A stretch of 64,000 bases of DNA from the NCBI GenBank assembly GCA_029975475.1, contig JARKPB010000008.1, forward strand, positions 434,001 through 498,000. Direction: 5' to 3'. The notes under the pieces were generated by a model. It was not told where the DNA came from and searched no databases. It saw only the letters and a program-made list of their open reading frames with translations. The position numbers were made by a program, and so were the translations under genes. Source of the DNA: Anaerolineaceae bacterium. GTDB taxonomy: Bacteria; Chloroflexota; Anaerolineae; Anaerolineales; Anaerolineaceae. Positions 44,404-53,339 of this stretch are shown piece by piece (position 1 is the stretch's first letter; the number at the start of each line of letters is the position of its first letter).

Positions 44404-46860
44404 ATGATGACCGAGAAAACAATCCCTCCTTATAATCCGGCCGAAATCGAGAAAAAGTGGCAGGACCGCTGGGAAAAAGACGGTCTCTACCATGCGGATA
44501 TTGATCCCTCGAAACCCAAACATTATGCGTTAACCATGCTTCCATATCCTTCTGGCGATTTGCATATCGGCCACTGGTACGCGATGACGCCTTCCGATGC
44601 GCGCGCCCGCTACATGCGCCTGCGAGGGTTCAATGTCATGTTCCCAATGGGTTTTGACGCCTTTGGTCTGCCGGCTGAAAACGCGGCCATTAAACGGAAC
44701 ATCCATCCGCGGGAATGGACGTATAAAAACATCGAAAATATGCGCCGGCAGCTGCGCAGCATGGGCGCGATGTTTGACTGGCGCCGGGAGATTGTCAGCG
44801 CGGATGAAAAATATTACCGCTGGACGCAGTGGTTTTTCCTGCAGCTCTACAAGGCTGGTCTGGCCTACCGCAAACGCTCACCGGTTGACTGGTGCCCGAA
44901 CTGCAATACCACGCTGGCGCGCGAGCAGGTGTGGGGCGATGACCGGCATTGCGAGCGGTGTGAAACGCCGGTGATTAAGAAAGACCTGGAGCAGTGGTTC
45001 TTCCGTACCACCGCTTACGCTGAAGAACTGCTCAATTACGAGGGCATGGACTGGCCCGAAAGAGTTCGCACCCTGCAAACCAACTGGATCGGTAAATCCG
45101 AAGGCGCGCTGGTGCGATTCTGCACCGAGGGTGAAGATGAAATTGAAGTTTTCACCACGCGGCCGGATACGCTCTGGGGGGTTACGTTCATGGTGCTGGC
45201 TCCAGAGCATCCCCTGGTAAAAAAGTTGACCACGCCGGAACAATCTCAGGCGGTCGAGGCTTATATCCACCAGGCTGTCCGTCAGACCGATATCCAGCGC
45301 GAGTCGACGGATAAAGAAAAGACTGGTGTGTTCACCGGCGGATATGCGGTTAATCCGGTCAATGGGGAGCGCGTGCCGGTCTGGATTGCTGACTATGTGT
45401 TAATGACCTATGGAACCGGCGCGATTATGGCGGTCCCCGCGCATGACGAGCGCGATTTTGCGTTTGCCAGAAAATACAATCTGCCGGTAAAAGTGGTAAT
45501 TCAGCCAGAAGGCGAAGTGCTGGCGGACGGCGCAACGATGGAAGCGGCAGTTCCCGCTCACGGGCGGATGGTCAATTCCGGCGAGCTCAGCGGTACCCCG
45601 GCCGATCAATCTTTTGACGCGGCGGTGAAATACGTTGAAGCGCGCGGGTTTGGCAAACGCTCGGTCACGTACCGCCTGCGCGACTGGCTCATCTCCCGAC
45701 AGCGTTACTGGGGCGCGCCGATTCCGATCATCTACTGTCCTGCGTGCGGGATTGTGCCGGTGCCAGAAGATCAGCTGCCGGTCGCTTTGCCAGATGACAT
45801 CGAATGGCGGCCAACGGGTGAAAGCCCGCTGAAACTGCATCCCACCTGGAGCCACGTCGCCTGTCCCAAATGCGGTGCGCCGGCCGAACGCGAAACCGAT
45901 ACCATGGATACATTTATGTGTTCTTCCTGGTACCACCTGCGCTATTTAAGCCCGGATTATTCAGAAGGGCCCTTTGACCCGCGAGAATACGCCTACTGGA
46001 TGCCCGTGGATACCTACACAGGCGGAATTGAACACGCGAACATGCACCTGATCTATACGCGTTTCTTCCACAAGGCCGGTCGGGATATGAAGATCATGCA
46101 GGGAAATGAGCCCATGATCCAGCTGCGAAATCAGGGGATGGTGTTGGGAGAAGATTCCGAAAAGATGTCAAAAAGCCGAGGAAACGTGATTGCTCCGGAC
46201 GATCTGGTGAACGCGTACGGCGCGGATACCGTTCGCGGGTACCTGACTTTCTTCGCGCGCTGGGATATGGGCGGCCCCTGGAACAGCGGCGGGATTGAAG
46301 GGACTTCGCGCTGGCTAAGGCGCGTGTGGCAAACTTTTCTCGAGGAAACCGAACCCGGGTCAGCGGATGAAGCCAGCGTAAAAGCCATGCGCCGAAAACT
46401 GCACCAGACTTTGAAATCCGTCACCCGCGATTTTGAAGAATTCCAGTTTAACACCATTGTATCCAGCCTGATGGAGCTGTTAAACGAGATTGTGAAGCAA
46501 AAGCCCGCGATCTACGGCGCGCCGGTCTGGGATGAAGTCGTAAGAATCTACCTGATAATGCTCGCTCCGATTTGCCCGCACATCGCTGAAGAACTGTGGC
46601 AGCGCCTGGGTAAACCCTACTCCATTCACAACGCTGTTTGGCCCGAAGTTGATGAAGAGGCTGCGCGCGCTGACGAAATCGTGCTGGTCGTTCAGGTAAA
46701 CGGTAAAGTTCGCGACCGCGTAACCGTTCCGGCGGGAATTACCGATCAGATGGCGCGAGAAGCCGCGCTTTCCAGCGAGGCCGTGAAAAAATTCCTGGAA
46801 GGTAAAGCTCCGCGGCAGGTGATCGTTGTCCCGGGGAAACTGGTCAATATCGTTATTTGA
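44404..46860 (+). CDS. leuS: leucyl-tRNA synthetase
   Basis: An 818-residue class I synthetase charging tRNA-Leu. The HIGH motif is in PSGDLHIGHWY at about 54-57 and the KMSKS motif is in SEKMSKSRGN. An inserted editing (CP1) domain with MAVPAHDERDFAFA follows; zinc-ribbon-like Cys pairs occur at CPNC...CERC and at CPACG/CPKCG. The anticodon-binding helical domain and C-terminal domain complete it. ATG at 44404 has GGAGA 7 bases upstream; ATG 44407 is the alternative. An open frame extends back through the T-box and is not coding. Controlled by the leucine T-box. Confidence 0.97.
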   Translation: MMTEKTIPPYNPAEIEKKWQDRWEKDGLYHADIDPSKPKHYALTMLPYPSGDLHIGHWYAMTPSDARARYMRLRGFNVMFPMGFDAFGLPAENAAIKRNIHPREWTYKNIENMRRQLRSMGAMFDWRREIVSADEKYYRWTQWFFLQLYKAGLAYRKRSPVDWCPNCNTTLAREQVWGDDRHCERCETPVIKKDLEQWFFRTTAYAEELLNYEGMDWPERVRTLQTNWIGKSEGALVRFCTEGEDEIEVFTTRPDTLWGVTFMVLAPEHPLVKKLTTPEQSQAVEAYIHQAVRQTDIQRESTDKEKTGVFTGGYAVNPVNGERVPVWIADYVLMTYGTGAIMAVPAHDERDFAFARKYNLPVKVVIQPEGEVLADGATMEAAVPAHGRMVNSGELSGTPADQSFDAAVKYVEARGFGKRSVTYRLRDWLISRQRYWGAPIPIIYCPACGIVPVPEDQLPVALPDDIEWRPTGESPLKLHPTWSHVACPKCGAPAERETDTMDTFMCSSWYHLRYLSPDYSEGPFDPREYAYWMPVDTYTGGIEHANMHLIYTRFFHKAGRDMKIMQGNEPMIQLRNQGMVLGEDSEKMSKSRGNVIAPDDLVNAYGADTVRGYLTFFARWDMGGPWNSGGIEGTSRWLRRVWQTFLEETEPGSADEASVKAMRRKLHQTLKSVTRDFEEFQFNTIVSSLMELLNEIVKQKPAIYGAPVWDEVVRIYLIMLAPICPHIAEELWQRLGKPYSIHNAVWPEVDEEAARADEIVLVVQVNGKVRDRVTVPAGITDQMAREAALSSEAVKKFLEGKAPRQVIVVPGKLVNIVI

Positions 46861-46888
46861 AAGCGGCTGGAAAGCTGGAGGTGCCCGC

Positions 46889-47569
46889 ATGCGTCTGGAA
46901 GAAATGAACTGGATGGACGTCGAATCCTACCTGGAGCAGGACGACCGCATTCTGTTGATTACCGGTTCCTGCGAACAGCACGGGTATTTAAGTCTGTTAA
47001 CCGACATAAAAATCCCCGTGGCTCTGGCGGACGCCGCCAGTAAAAAGAGCGGGGTGCTGGTGGCGCCGCCGCTCAATTTTGGCGTTTCACCGTATTATCT
47101 CGCCTATCCGGGGACGATCAGTCTGCGCCAGTCGGTTTTCCTGGATGTTCTGCGGGATGTGGTCGCGTCTCTGTACCGCGCCGGCTTTCGCAGAATGCTG
47201 GTGGTCAACGGCCACGGCGGAAATGAAGCCGGCAGCAACACCCTGGTGGAGCTGATGAATGAATTTGACGGCTTGAAAACCGCCTGGTACTCCTGGTGGG
47301 AGTCGCAAAGTGTCACGGCGGTCGCCCGAAAATATAACCTGCGGGCAGCCCATGCGGGCTGGATTGAAGCCTTCCCGTTTACTATGGTTGAAGAATTGCC
47401 GCAGGAACCGAAGGCGCCCGTTCAGCAAAAGGGATTGTTGAGCGCGCGGGGGGTGCGCGCCCTGCACGGCGACGGCGTTTCTGGAGGCCCTTACCAGGTT
47501 TCACCTGAAATAATGGATGAAATTTTTGCGGCCGCGCTTGCGGATATTCTGTTTGAATTAGAATTCTAA
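46889..47569 (+). CDS. creatininase-family amidohydrolase
   Basis: A 226-residue protein of the creatininase family. Metal ligands are in GSCEQHGYLSLLTDIKIP (Glu, His, Asp), in NGHGGNEAG (His) and in AHAGWIEA (Glu). The family includes creatininase, formamide hydrolases of riboflavin synthesis in archaea and MftE peptidase of mycofactocin. The usual LP after EQHG is replaced by YLSLL, and no mycofactocin genes are near, so the substrate is open. It starts 28 bases after leuS with GGAGG upstream and likely shares its transcript. Confidence 0.85.
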   Translation: MRLEEMNWMDVESYLEQDDRILLITGSCEQHGYLSLLTDIKIPVALADAASKKSGVLVAPPLNFGVSPYYLAYPGTISLRQSVFLDVLRDVVASLYRAGFRRMLVVNGHGGNEAGSNTLVELMNEFDGLKTAWYSWWESQSVTAVARKYNLRAAHAGWIEAFPFTMVEELPQEPKAPVQQKGLLSARGVRALHGDGVSGGPYQVSPEIMDEIFAAALADILFELEF

Positions 47570-47586
47570 GCCGCATATTGATGCCC

Positions 47587-47613
47587 GCAGGGCTGCTGTT
47601 TCGGCAGCCCTGC
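47587..47613 (+). terminator. terminator-like hairpin after the creatininase-family gene
   Basis: GCAGGGCTGC pairs perfectly with GCAGCCCTGC across a 7-base loop, followed by GTGTTTATC. Strong stem but a poor T run. Confidence 0.65.
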
Positions 47614-47645
47614 GTGTTTATCTATTGTTATTTTCTGATCATTCG

Positions 47646-49370
47646 ATGCATAATCACCGTGTGAATGCCCAGCGCTGGTTGTTTACAAAATATTTTCAGC
47701 AGCCGTGCGGTGTCCTGACTGCGCTGATCCTGTTCCTGCTCGGTTTTAGCATGATCTTTCAAGCCAGATTGCTGGCATTTTTGACGGACCGCTTGTTTAC
47801 CGCGGGACAATCCACCGCCGCGCTTTCGTTTTGGTTTGGCCTGGCAGCCGCGGTGATCACCATCCGGGCGGTTTTATCCTGGCTGGCATCCGCGCTGGCG
47901 GCGAGAACCTCTCAAAGGATAAAACAGAACTTTCGGCGCGATATCATGGACGCTGCGTTGAAATCCAGCTACAACCAGCGAGAACCGGACCCGGTAAGCC
48001 GGAGCGCTTATCTGGCGGGCGAAGGCGTGGAGCAGCTGGACGCTTTCTTCAGCCAATATGTCCCCACATTCGTGCTCGCTGTGCTTTTTCCTTTGCAATG
48101 CGTGGCGTTTATCCTGCCGTTTGACTGGCTTTCAGCTGTGATATTTCTGGTCACCGCGCCTTTAATCCCGCTATTTATGATTTTAATTGCTCAGGGGGCT
48201 GAAACTGCGACCCGCAGGCAGTGGCGGGGATTGCAGCGAATGAGCGCGTATTTATCCGATTCTATTCGCGGGCTGCTTGAGCTGCGCCGGCTGGGTCAGA
48301 TCCGTCAGCGGCTTGAATCTCTTGACCAGGTGGAAGCGAACTACCGCCGGGATACGCTTGCGGTGCTGCGGATGACGTTTCTTTCCGCTTTTGCCCTCGA
48401 ATTTATCGCTACGATCAGCACCGCCATCATCGCGGTCGAAATCGGGATTCGGCTGCTGCAAGGGGCGATCAGTTTTGAAGTTGGGTTCTTTATCCTTTTG
48501 CTTGCGCCGGATTTTTATACCGTGCTGCGAGCGGTTGGACTGCGCTACCACGCCAGCGCGCCGGGGCTCGAGACGGCGGCTCAAATCCTCGATTCGGAAA
48601 ACCATCCTGCGGCCCAGACCGCCGAACCGCGCCCGGTGATGTATTCTGGCGGTAAGGCGCCGGAAATAGAATTTTTACAGGTCAGCGCGCGTTACCCCAA
48701 CCGGGATGAATCTGCATTGAATGATTTAGACTTTGTTTTACCCGCGGGCGCGGTTACCGCGCTGGTCGGGCCAAACGGAGCCGGCAAAACCACCACCGCG
48801 GCTTTACTGATGGGATTCATGGCTCCGGAAAAAGGCAAGATTCTGGTCAACGGGATAAATCTGGCGGAAATGGATTTATCCTCCTGGCAGGCGCGCATCG
48901 GCTGGCTGCCTCACCTTCCAGCGGTGTTTACCGGCAGCTTTTTGGAGAATTTAACTGGCAGGCAATGGGTTGAAAATCTTGATCCGGTCTGGGATGCGCT
49001 GGAGCTGGCAGGTCTGGCAAACCTTGTGCGTACCTGGCCCAGGGGGTTGTTTGAACCGCTGGGTGAAGACGGCAAGACCTTAAGCGCTGGAGAGCGGCAG
49101 CGGCTGGGCCTGGCGCGCCTGCTGCTGCGCTGTCAGGATCTCCTTATTCTTGATGAGCCGTCCGCCTATCTTGATGCGCCCGGGGAAATCGAGTTCTCTC
49201 ACCTTCTTCACCGCCTGGCTCAAGGCCGGACCGTGCTGTTGATCGCCCACCGCAGGGCGAGCGTGGCGCTGGCAAGTCAAGTGATTACCCTGCGCGGCGG
49301 GCGGATTGCGGATATTCGTTCATCCGCGACAACAACTTTGAAACAAACACGCGGGGAGCGCTTGCATTGA
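47646..49370 (+). CDS. cydD: CydD, thiol/heme ABC exporter subunit
   Basis: A 574-residue ABC half-transporter. Six membrane helices fill about residues 10-310; Walker A is GPNGAGKTT near 380, signature LSAGERQRLGLAR near 485, and Walker B LLILDEPSAYLD. With CydC it exports cysteine or glutathione and is needed to assemble cytochrome bd, encoded a few kilobases on as cydAB. No ribosome site is obvious upstream of ATG 47646; a TTG at 47625 is also possible. The stop overlaps the cydC start. Confidence 0.88.
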   Translation: MHNHRVNAQRWLFTKYFQQPCGVLTALILFLLGFSMIFQARLLAFLTDRLFTAGQSTAALSFWFGLAAAVITIRAVLSWLASALAARTSQRIKQNFRRDIMDAALKSSYNQREPDPVSRSAYLAGEGVEQLDAFFSQYVPTFVLAVLFPLQCVAFILPFDWLSAVIFLVTAPLIPLFMILIAQGAETATRRQWRGLQRMSAYLSDSIRGLLELRRLGQIRQRLESLDQVEANYRRDTLAVLRMTFLSAFALEFIATISTAIIAVEIGIRLLQGAISFEVGFFILLLAPDFYTVLRAVGLRYHASAPGLETAAQILDSENHPAAQTAEPRPVMYSGGKAPEIEFLQVSARYPNRDESALNDLDFVLPAGAVTALVGPNGAGKTTTAALLMGFMAPEKGKILVNGINLAEMDLSSWQARIGWLPHLPAVFTGSFLENLTGRQWVENLDPVWDALELAGLANLVRTWPRGLFEPLGEDGKTLSAGERQRLGLARLLLRCQDLLILDEPSAYLDAPGEIEFSHLLHRLAQGRTVLLIAHRRASVALASQVITLRGGRIADIRSSATTTLKQTRGERLH

Positions 49371-51103
49371 AGACCGTTTGCGGCCTTTTCCAATTTTTAA
49401 GACCATACTGGAAAGATGCCCTCCTGGCGCTGCTGCTGGGGATGGCTGCTTTATGCGCCGCGGTGGGGCTGCTGGGTGTATCTGCTGATTTGCTGGCAAG
49501 GGCTTCCCTGCGCCCTTCCATCGCTGAACTGCAGGTAGCGATCGTCGGGGTGCGTTTCTTTGGACTGAGCCGGGCAGCCTTTCGCTATTTGGAGCGACTG
49601 GCTTCCCACCGCACCAACCTGAAACTTCTAGGCCGCATCCGCCGATGGTTTTTCCGAATCCTCGCCGGGATGCCCGCCGATAAACTGGAAACCCAGACCA
49701 GCGCAGATCTGCTGACCCGCGCGGTTGAGGATATTGAAACCCTGGATCAATTTTTTGTGCGCGCGCTGGCGCCGCTGCTGACAGCCGCGGTTGCCACGGC
49801 CGGTATGGGTATCTTTCTCGGGAATACCGCCGCGGTGCTTGGCTGGATCCTTGTGCTTGGAATGGGAACGGCCTGTGTCGGAATTCCTTTCCTGACAGTG
49901 AAATCACTTGGCCGAAAAGAGAGGGATGGGATTGCGCTTCGCGCCCGCTACCATTCGCTGACCCACGAAACCATTGAACTTGCCGACCACTGGCGGCTTT
50001 TTGATCTGACCTCCACGCGCATGCAGCAGTGGGAAGCGAGTTCCAGGGCATACGCTTCAGCCCAGGCTGCCCAGCGGGTCATTTCCGCGGCCGCGGACGC
50101 CGGCACAACCTGGGCGGCGGGGATGACGGGGCTGGCGGTATTGATTGCAGCGGGAATGCTCAATCGGGAAGGACTGATCCCCGGGACGAAAATCGCAGTC
50201 CTGGCCGTGCTGGCTATGGCAGTTTTTGAGGCCGCCAGCCCGCTGAACGCGGCCGCTGGTTGGCTGCGAGCCTGCATTCATGCTGGAGAGCGCATCCTGG
50301 CATTTCAGCAGGAGCCGCGGCGGCCAAATTCCCTGGAGGTCCAGGAGAGAGAAACTGGGATCGGTCCTGGTAAATTGCGCATAGATAATATAGGATATAC
50401 GTATCCCGGTGCTCAAGCACCGGCAGTAGCGGGAATAAGTCTGCGTCTCCGCGCTGGAGAGAAACTCGGAATCACCGGCCTCAACGGCAGCGGCAAAAGC
50501 ACGCTGCTGCGCATCGCCGCGGGCGAACTCCTCCCTCAGCAGGGGCAGGTCGTATGGGAAAACAGCGCTTCCCAGTTCGCCGCGGGGAGTTTTTTAGCGG
50601 CGCGGCCGTATATCTTTTCGAACAGCCTGGCGGATAATTTGCGCCTGGCAAATCCCCAGGCCAGCCAGGAACAGATTTGGCAGGCGCTCTCCTGGGTCGG
50701 GCTCGACCGCTGGGCGCGTTCCCTCCCGGAACAACTGGAGACCTGGCCGGGCCGTCTGGGATGGCAGATCAGCCAGGGACAGCGCCAGCGTATCGGGCTG
50801 GCCAGATTGTTTCTGGCAGACGCGCCGATTCTATTTCTGGATGAGCCGCTCGCCAATCTAGATTCAGCCTTTCGGGTGAAAATGCGCGCCAGGTTAATCG
50901 AATGGAGCCGGGATAAAACCGTCTTATGGGTATCCCATGATTTGAGCGAACTGATTGCGCTCGATACGATTGTGGTTTTATCCGCGGGAAAAATCGCGCA
51001 GCAAGGCTCACCGGATGATCTGCTCCGGCAGGACGGCTGGTTTGCCCGGCAGTTCCTGGCACAACAGAGCCTTGAGAATACCCGGTTTGATCCGGGTGAT
51101 TAA
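49367..51103 (+). CDS. cydC: CydC, thiol/heme ABC exporter subunit
   Basis: A 578-residue ABC half-transporter paired with CydD. Six helices lie in about 15-310. Walker A is GLNGSGKST, the signature ISQGQRQRIGLAR has Q in place of the second G, and Walker B is ILFLDEPLANLD. The start is TTG at 49367, overlapping the cydD stop (TTGA) with GGGGAG upstream; no ATG fits the N-terminus. Translation is thus coupled to cydD. Confidence 0.88.
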   Translation: MKTVCGLFQFLRPYWKDALLALLLGMAALCAAVGLLGVSADLLARASLRPSIAELQVAIVGVRFFGLSRAAFRYLERLASHRTNLKLLGRIRRWFFRILAGMPADKLETQTSADLLTRAVEDIETLDQFFVRALAPLLTAAVATAGMGIFLGNTAAVLGWILVLGMGTACVGIPFLTVKSLGRKERDGIALRARYHSLTHETIELADHWRLFDLTSTRMQQWEASSRAYASAQAAQRVISAAADAGTTWAAGMTGLAVLIAAGMLNREGLIPGTKIAVLAVLAMAVFEAASPLNAAAGWLRACIHAGERILAFQQEPRRPNSLEVQERETGIGPGKLRIDNIGYTYPGAQAPAVAGISLRLRAGEKLGITGLNGSGKSTLLRIAAGELLPQQGQVVWENSASQFAAGSFLAARPYIFSNSLADNLRLANPQASQEQIWQALSWVGLDRWARSLPEQLETWPGRLGWQISQGQRQRIGLARLFLADAPILFLDEPLANLDSAFRVKMRARLIEWSRDKTVLWVSHDLSELIALDTIVVLSAGKIAQQGSPDDLLRQDGWFARQFLAQQSLENTRFDPGD

Positions 51104-51109
51104 AATTGA

Positions 51110-51150
51110 ACACGCGCTGTCAGGTTGTCCCGGTTCCTGAAAGCGCGTGT
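51110..51150 (+). terminator. hairpin after cydC, possible terminator
   Basis: ACACGCGCT pairs with AGCGCGTGT, with an inner CAGG/CCTG stem. No T run follows. The rest of the 179-base gap to prmC holds nothing I recognise. Confidence 0.45.
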
Positions 51151-51282
51151 CCGAATAGAGGAGAATGCAGCCTATTTATATTACGAATAAATAAACACAA
51201 GGTGAAAACTGGTTAATAGTTTGATGAGAAGTTGCTGCATTTTTCCGGGGTTCAAAAAATCCGTACAAAAGGACAGTAAGTG

Positions 51283-52131
51283 TTATTTCCTGTTGATGAT
51301 TAAGAAACGATCTCTGCCTGCCAGGTCCTTCCGCAGCGTAATGTCCCACCCAGGAAGAATCTGCCCGGCCGCCTGCAGGGCAGATTGACCGGTGGTTTCT
51401 TCAATTTCCAGGATCATTTGTCCCTTGTGCTTCAAAACCTCTCTGGACTGAACCAGCAGTTTTTTCACAAACCTCAGCCCGTCCGGCCCGCCGTCCAGAG
51501 CGAGGCGCGGTTCGCGGCGCGCTACCTCCAGATGATCCAGTATTCTGGTCGGTATATAGGGGAGGTTGGCCACAATCAGGTCAAATTTCTTCTTGCGGTT
51601 TCCAAATAAATCCGAATGGACAAAGCGGATGCGTGCGCTCACCTGATGCGCGCGGGCATTTTTACGGGCGACCTTCAGGGCTTCTGGCGAAATATCCAGC
51701 GCGTGGATGGTAACAGTCGGGCAATTAACTGCCAGTGAAACCGCGATGCAGCCGCTGCCCGTCCCGACATCCGCAGCCCAGACCGGCCCGTCCTGCGATC
51801 TTAACCAGTCTAACGCCAGTAAAACCAGCTCTTCTGTTTCCGGGCGGGGAATCAACACCTGTGAATTAAGAAAAAATTTTAAGCCGTAAAATTCCCACCA
51901 GCCGAGAAGGTAAGGAAGCGGATACCCTTCCGTTCTCTTTTTCCATTTCTCCATCAGGCGGATGCGCTGTGCCCCGCTGAGTGGAATTTCCGGGTGAGAG
52001 AGGATGGTCTCACGCGGCAACTTAAGCGCGTCGGCCGCCAGAATGGCGGCCTCTGATAGCGGATTGTCGATCGCCGGGTATTTTTGCTGGCGGATTTCAG
52101 CCAGCCAGCCGCGCAGGGTAAATTTACCCAT
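51283..52131 (-). CDS. prmC: PrmC (HemK), release-factor glutamine methyltransferase
   Basis: A 282-residue SAM-dependent enzyme methylating the Gln of the GGQ motif of peptide release factors. The N-terminal helical domain spans about 1-90; ADVGTGSGCIAVSLA is the SAM motif. The substrate-binding N-P-P-Y motif appears as Asn189-Leu-Pro-Tyr192 (NLPYIPT), with the first Pro replaced by Leu. It follows prfA with an 8-base overlap, the classic prfA-prmC arrangement. The Asn, Pro and Tyr are kept, so activity is expected. Confidence 0.92.
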   Translation of the reverse strand: MGKFTLRGWLAEIRQQKYPAIDNPLSEAAILAADALKLPRETILSHPEIPLSGAQRIRLMEKWKKRTEGYPLPYLLGWWEFYGLKFFLNSQVLIPRPETEELVLLALDWLRSQDGPVWAADVGTGSGCIAVSLAVNCPTVTIHALDISPEALKVARKNARAHQVSARIRFVHSDLFGNRKKKFDLIVANLPYIPTRILDHLEVARREPRLALDGGPDGLRFVKKLLVQSREVLKHKGQMILEIEETTGQSALQAAGQILPGWDITLRKDLAGRDRFLIINRK

Positions 52132-53197
52132 GCGCCTCCCCGGCAGTCGCCAGGCGCTGGCTTTGCTCCTGCAAGGTTAATTCATCGATAAACATGTCAA
52201 GGTCTCCGTCCATCACGGCGGAAATATTAAAACTGGAAAGGTTGATGCGGTGGTCGGTAACGCGCGATTGCGGGAAGTTATAGGTGCGGATTTTTTCTGA
52301 ACGCTCGGCGTTTCCGGCCTGCGATCGGCGCGTTTGCTCCAGCTCTTCCTGCCGCTTTTGTTCCTCGATCTCATAAAGACGGGCTCGAAGAATGCTCATC
52401 GCCCGCAATTTATTCTGCAGTTGAGAGCGTTCGTCCTGGCAGGCGACCACGATGCCAGTGGGGAGGTGGGTGATGCGGATCGCGGTCGAATTTTTCTGGA
52501 CATTTTGACCGCCCGCGCCGGCTGACCGGTACACGTCAATCTGAATATCCGATTCCGGGATATTGATTTCAACATCATCAACTTCCGCCAGCACAACCAC
52601 CGTCGCGGTCGAGGTGTGGATGCGTCCTTGAGCTTCGGTCGCTGGCACGCGCTGGACCCGGTGAACGCCGGATTCATATTTTAACCTCGAGTAAGCCCCT
52701 TTGCCCTTGACCGTGAAGATCACTTCTTTATAACCGCCTTCGCCGGTCTCGTTGGCTGAAATTATTTCCACAGACCAGCGTTTTCTTTCCGCGTAGCGGG
52801 TGATCATCCGCATCAGATCCGCGGCGAACAAAGCGGCTTCATCTCCGCCAGTTCCCGCCCGAATTTCCACGATGACATTGCGGTCGTCGCGGGGATCGCG
52901 GGGAACCAGCAGTAAGCGCAGCTCTTCTTCGACTCGGGTTAATTCTGGAACCAGCCGGTCAATTTCGGCTGCGGCAAGTTTCCTTAATTCCAGGTCCTCA
53001 TCGTTTGAAATAGCCCGGGCTTCTTCGAGCTGCTTTTCAATGTTTCTGTATTGATTGGCCTTTTCGACAATCGGTTCTAAATCAGATCGTTCCTTTGAAA
53101 TTTCGGCGACGGTTTGATAATCCAGCGACGGATCCATTAACTGCCGGGTAAGTTCCTGATAACGGTCTTCAATCGTTTGAATTTTTTCAAGAAGCAT
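52124..53197 (-). CDS. prfA: peptide chain release factor 1
   Basis: A 357-residue class I release factor reading UAA and UAG. The P-A-T tripeptide anticodon lies in RVPATEAQGRIHTS, and GGQ in AGAGGQNVQKN is the peptidyl-transferase centre motif; domain 1 is a coiled helical part at 1-100. The P-x-T rather than S-P-F separates RF1 from RF2. ATG at 53197 begins the normal N-terminus; GTG at 53209 is in frame but less likely. Operon with prmC. Confidence 0.96.
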   Translation of the reverse strand: MLLEKIQTIEDRYQELTRQLMDPSLDYQTVAEISKERSDLEPIVEKANQYRNIEKQLEEARAISNDEDLELRKLAAAEIDRLVPELTRVEEELRLLLVPRDPRDDRNVIVEIRAGTGGDEAALFAADLMRMITRYAERKRWSVEIISANETGEGGYKEVIFTVKGKGAYSRLKYESGVHRVQRVPATEAQGRIHTSTATVVVLAEVDDVEINIPESDIQIDVYRSAGAGGQNVQKNSTAIRITHLPTGIVVACQDERSQLQNKLRAMSILRARLYEIEEQKRQEELEQTRRSQAGNAERSEKIRTYNFPQSRVTDHRINLSSFNISAVMDGDLDMFIDELTLQEQSQRLATAGEAHG

Positions 53198-53227
53198 AAG
53201 AATTTCCACAAATAGATTTCGACCCCA

Positions 53228-53236
53228 ATTATACCA
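53228..53236 (-). promoter_or_regulatory. extended -10 promoter of prfA-prmC
   Basis: On the minus strand TGGTATAAT is an extended -10 element, about 30 bases before the prfA start. No clear -35. Confidence 0.5.
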
Positions 53237-53245
53237 GCGTGTCTT

Positions 53246-53274
53246 TTGTGTTTTTCTTCACTTTAGAATATACT
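53246..53274 (+). promoter_or_regulatory. promoter of cydAB
   Basis: TTGTGT (53246-53251) and TATACT (53269-53274) with 17-base spacing, about 65 bases before cydA. The leader ends in GAGGAG. Confidence 0.5.
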
Positions 53275-53339
53275 CATTTCGGAGATCCTCGATTTTAGAA
53301 TCAGGTTGAACCGCTTGTAAATTACTTTGAGGAGACGCT

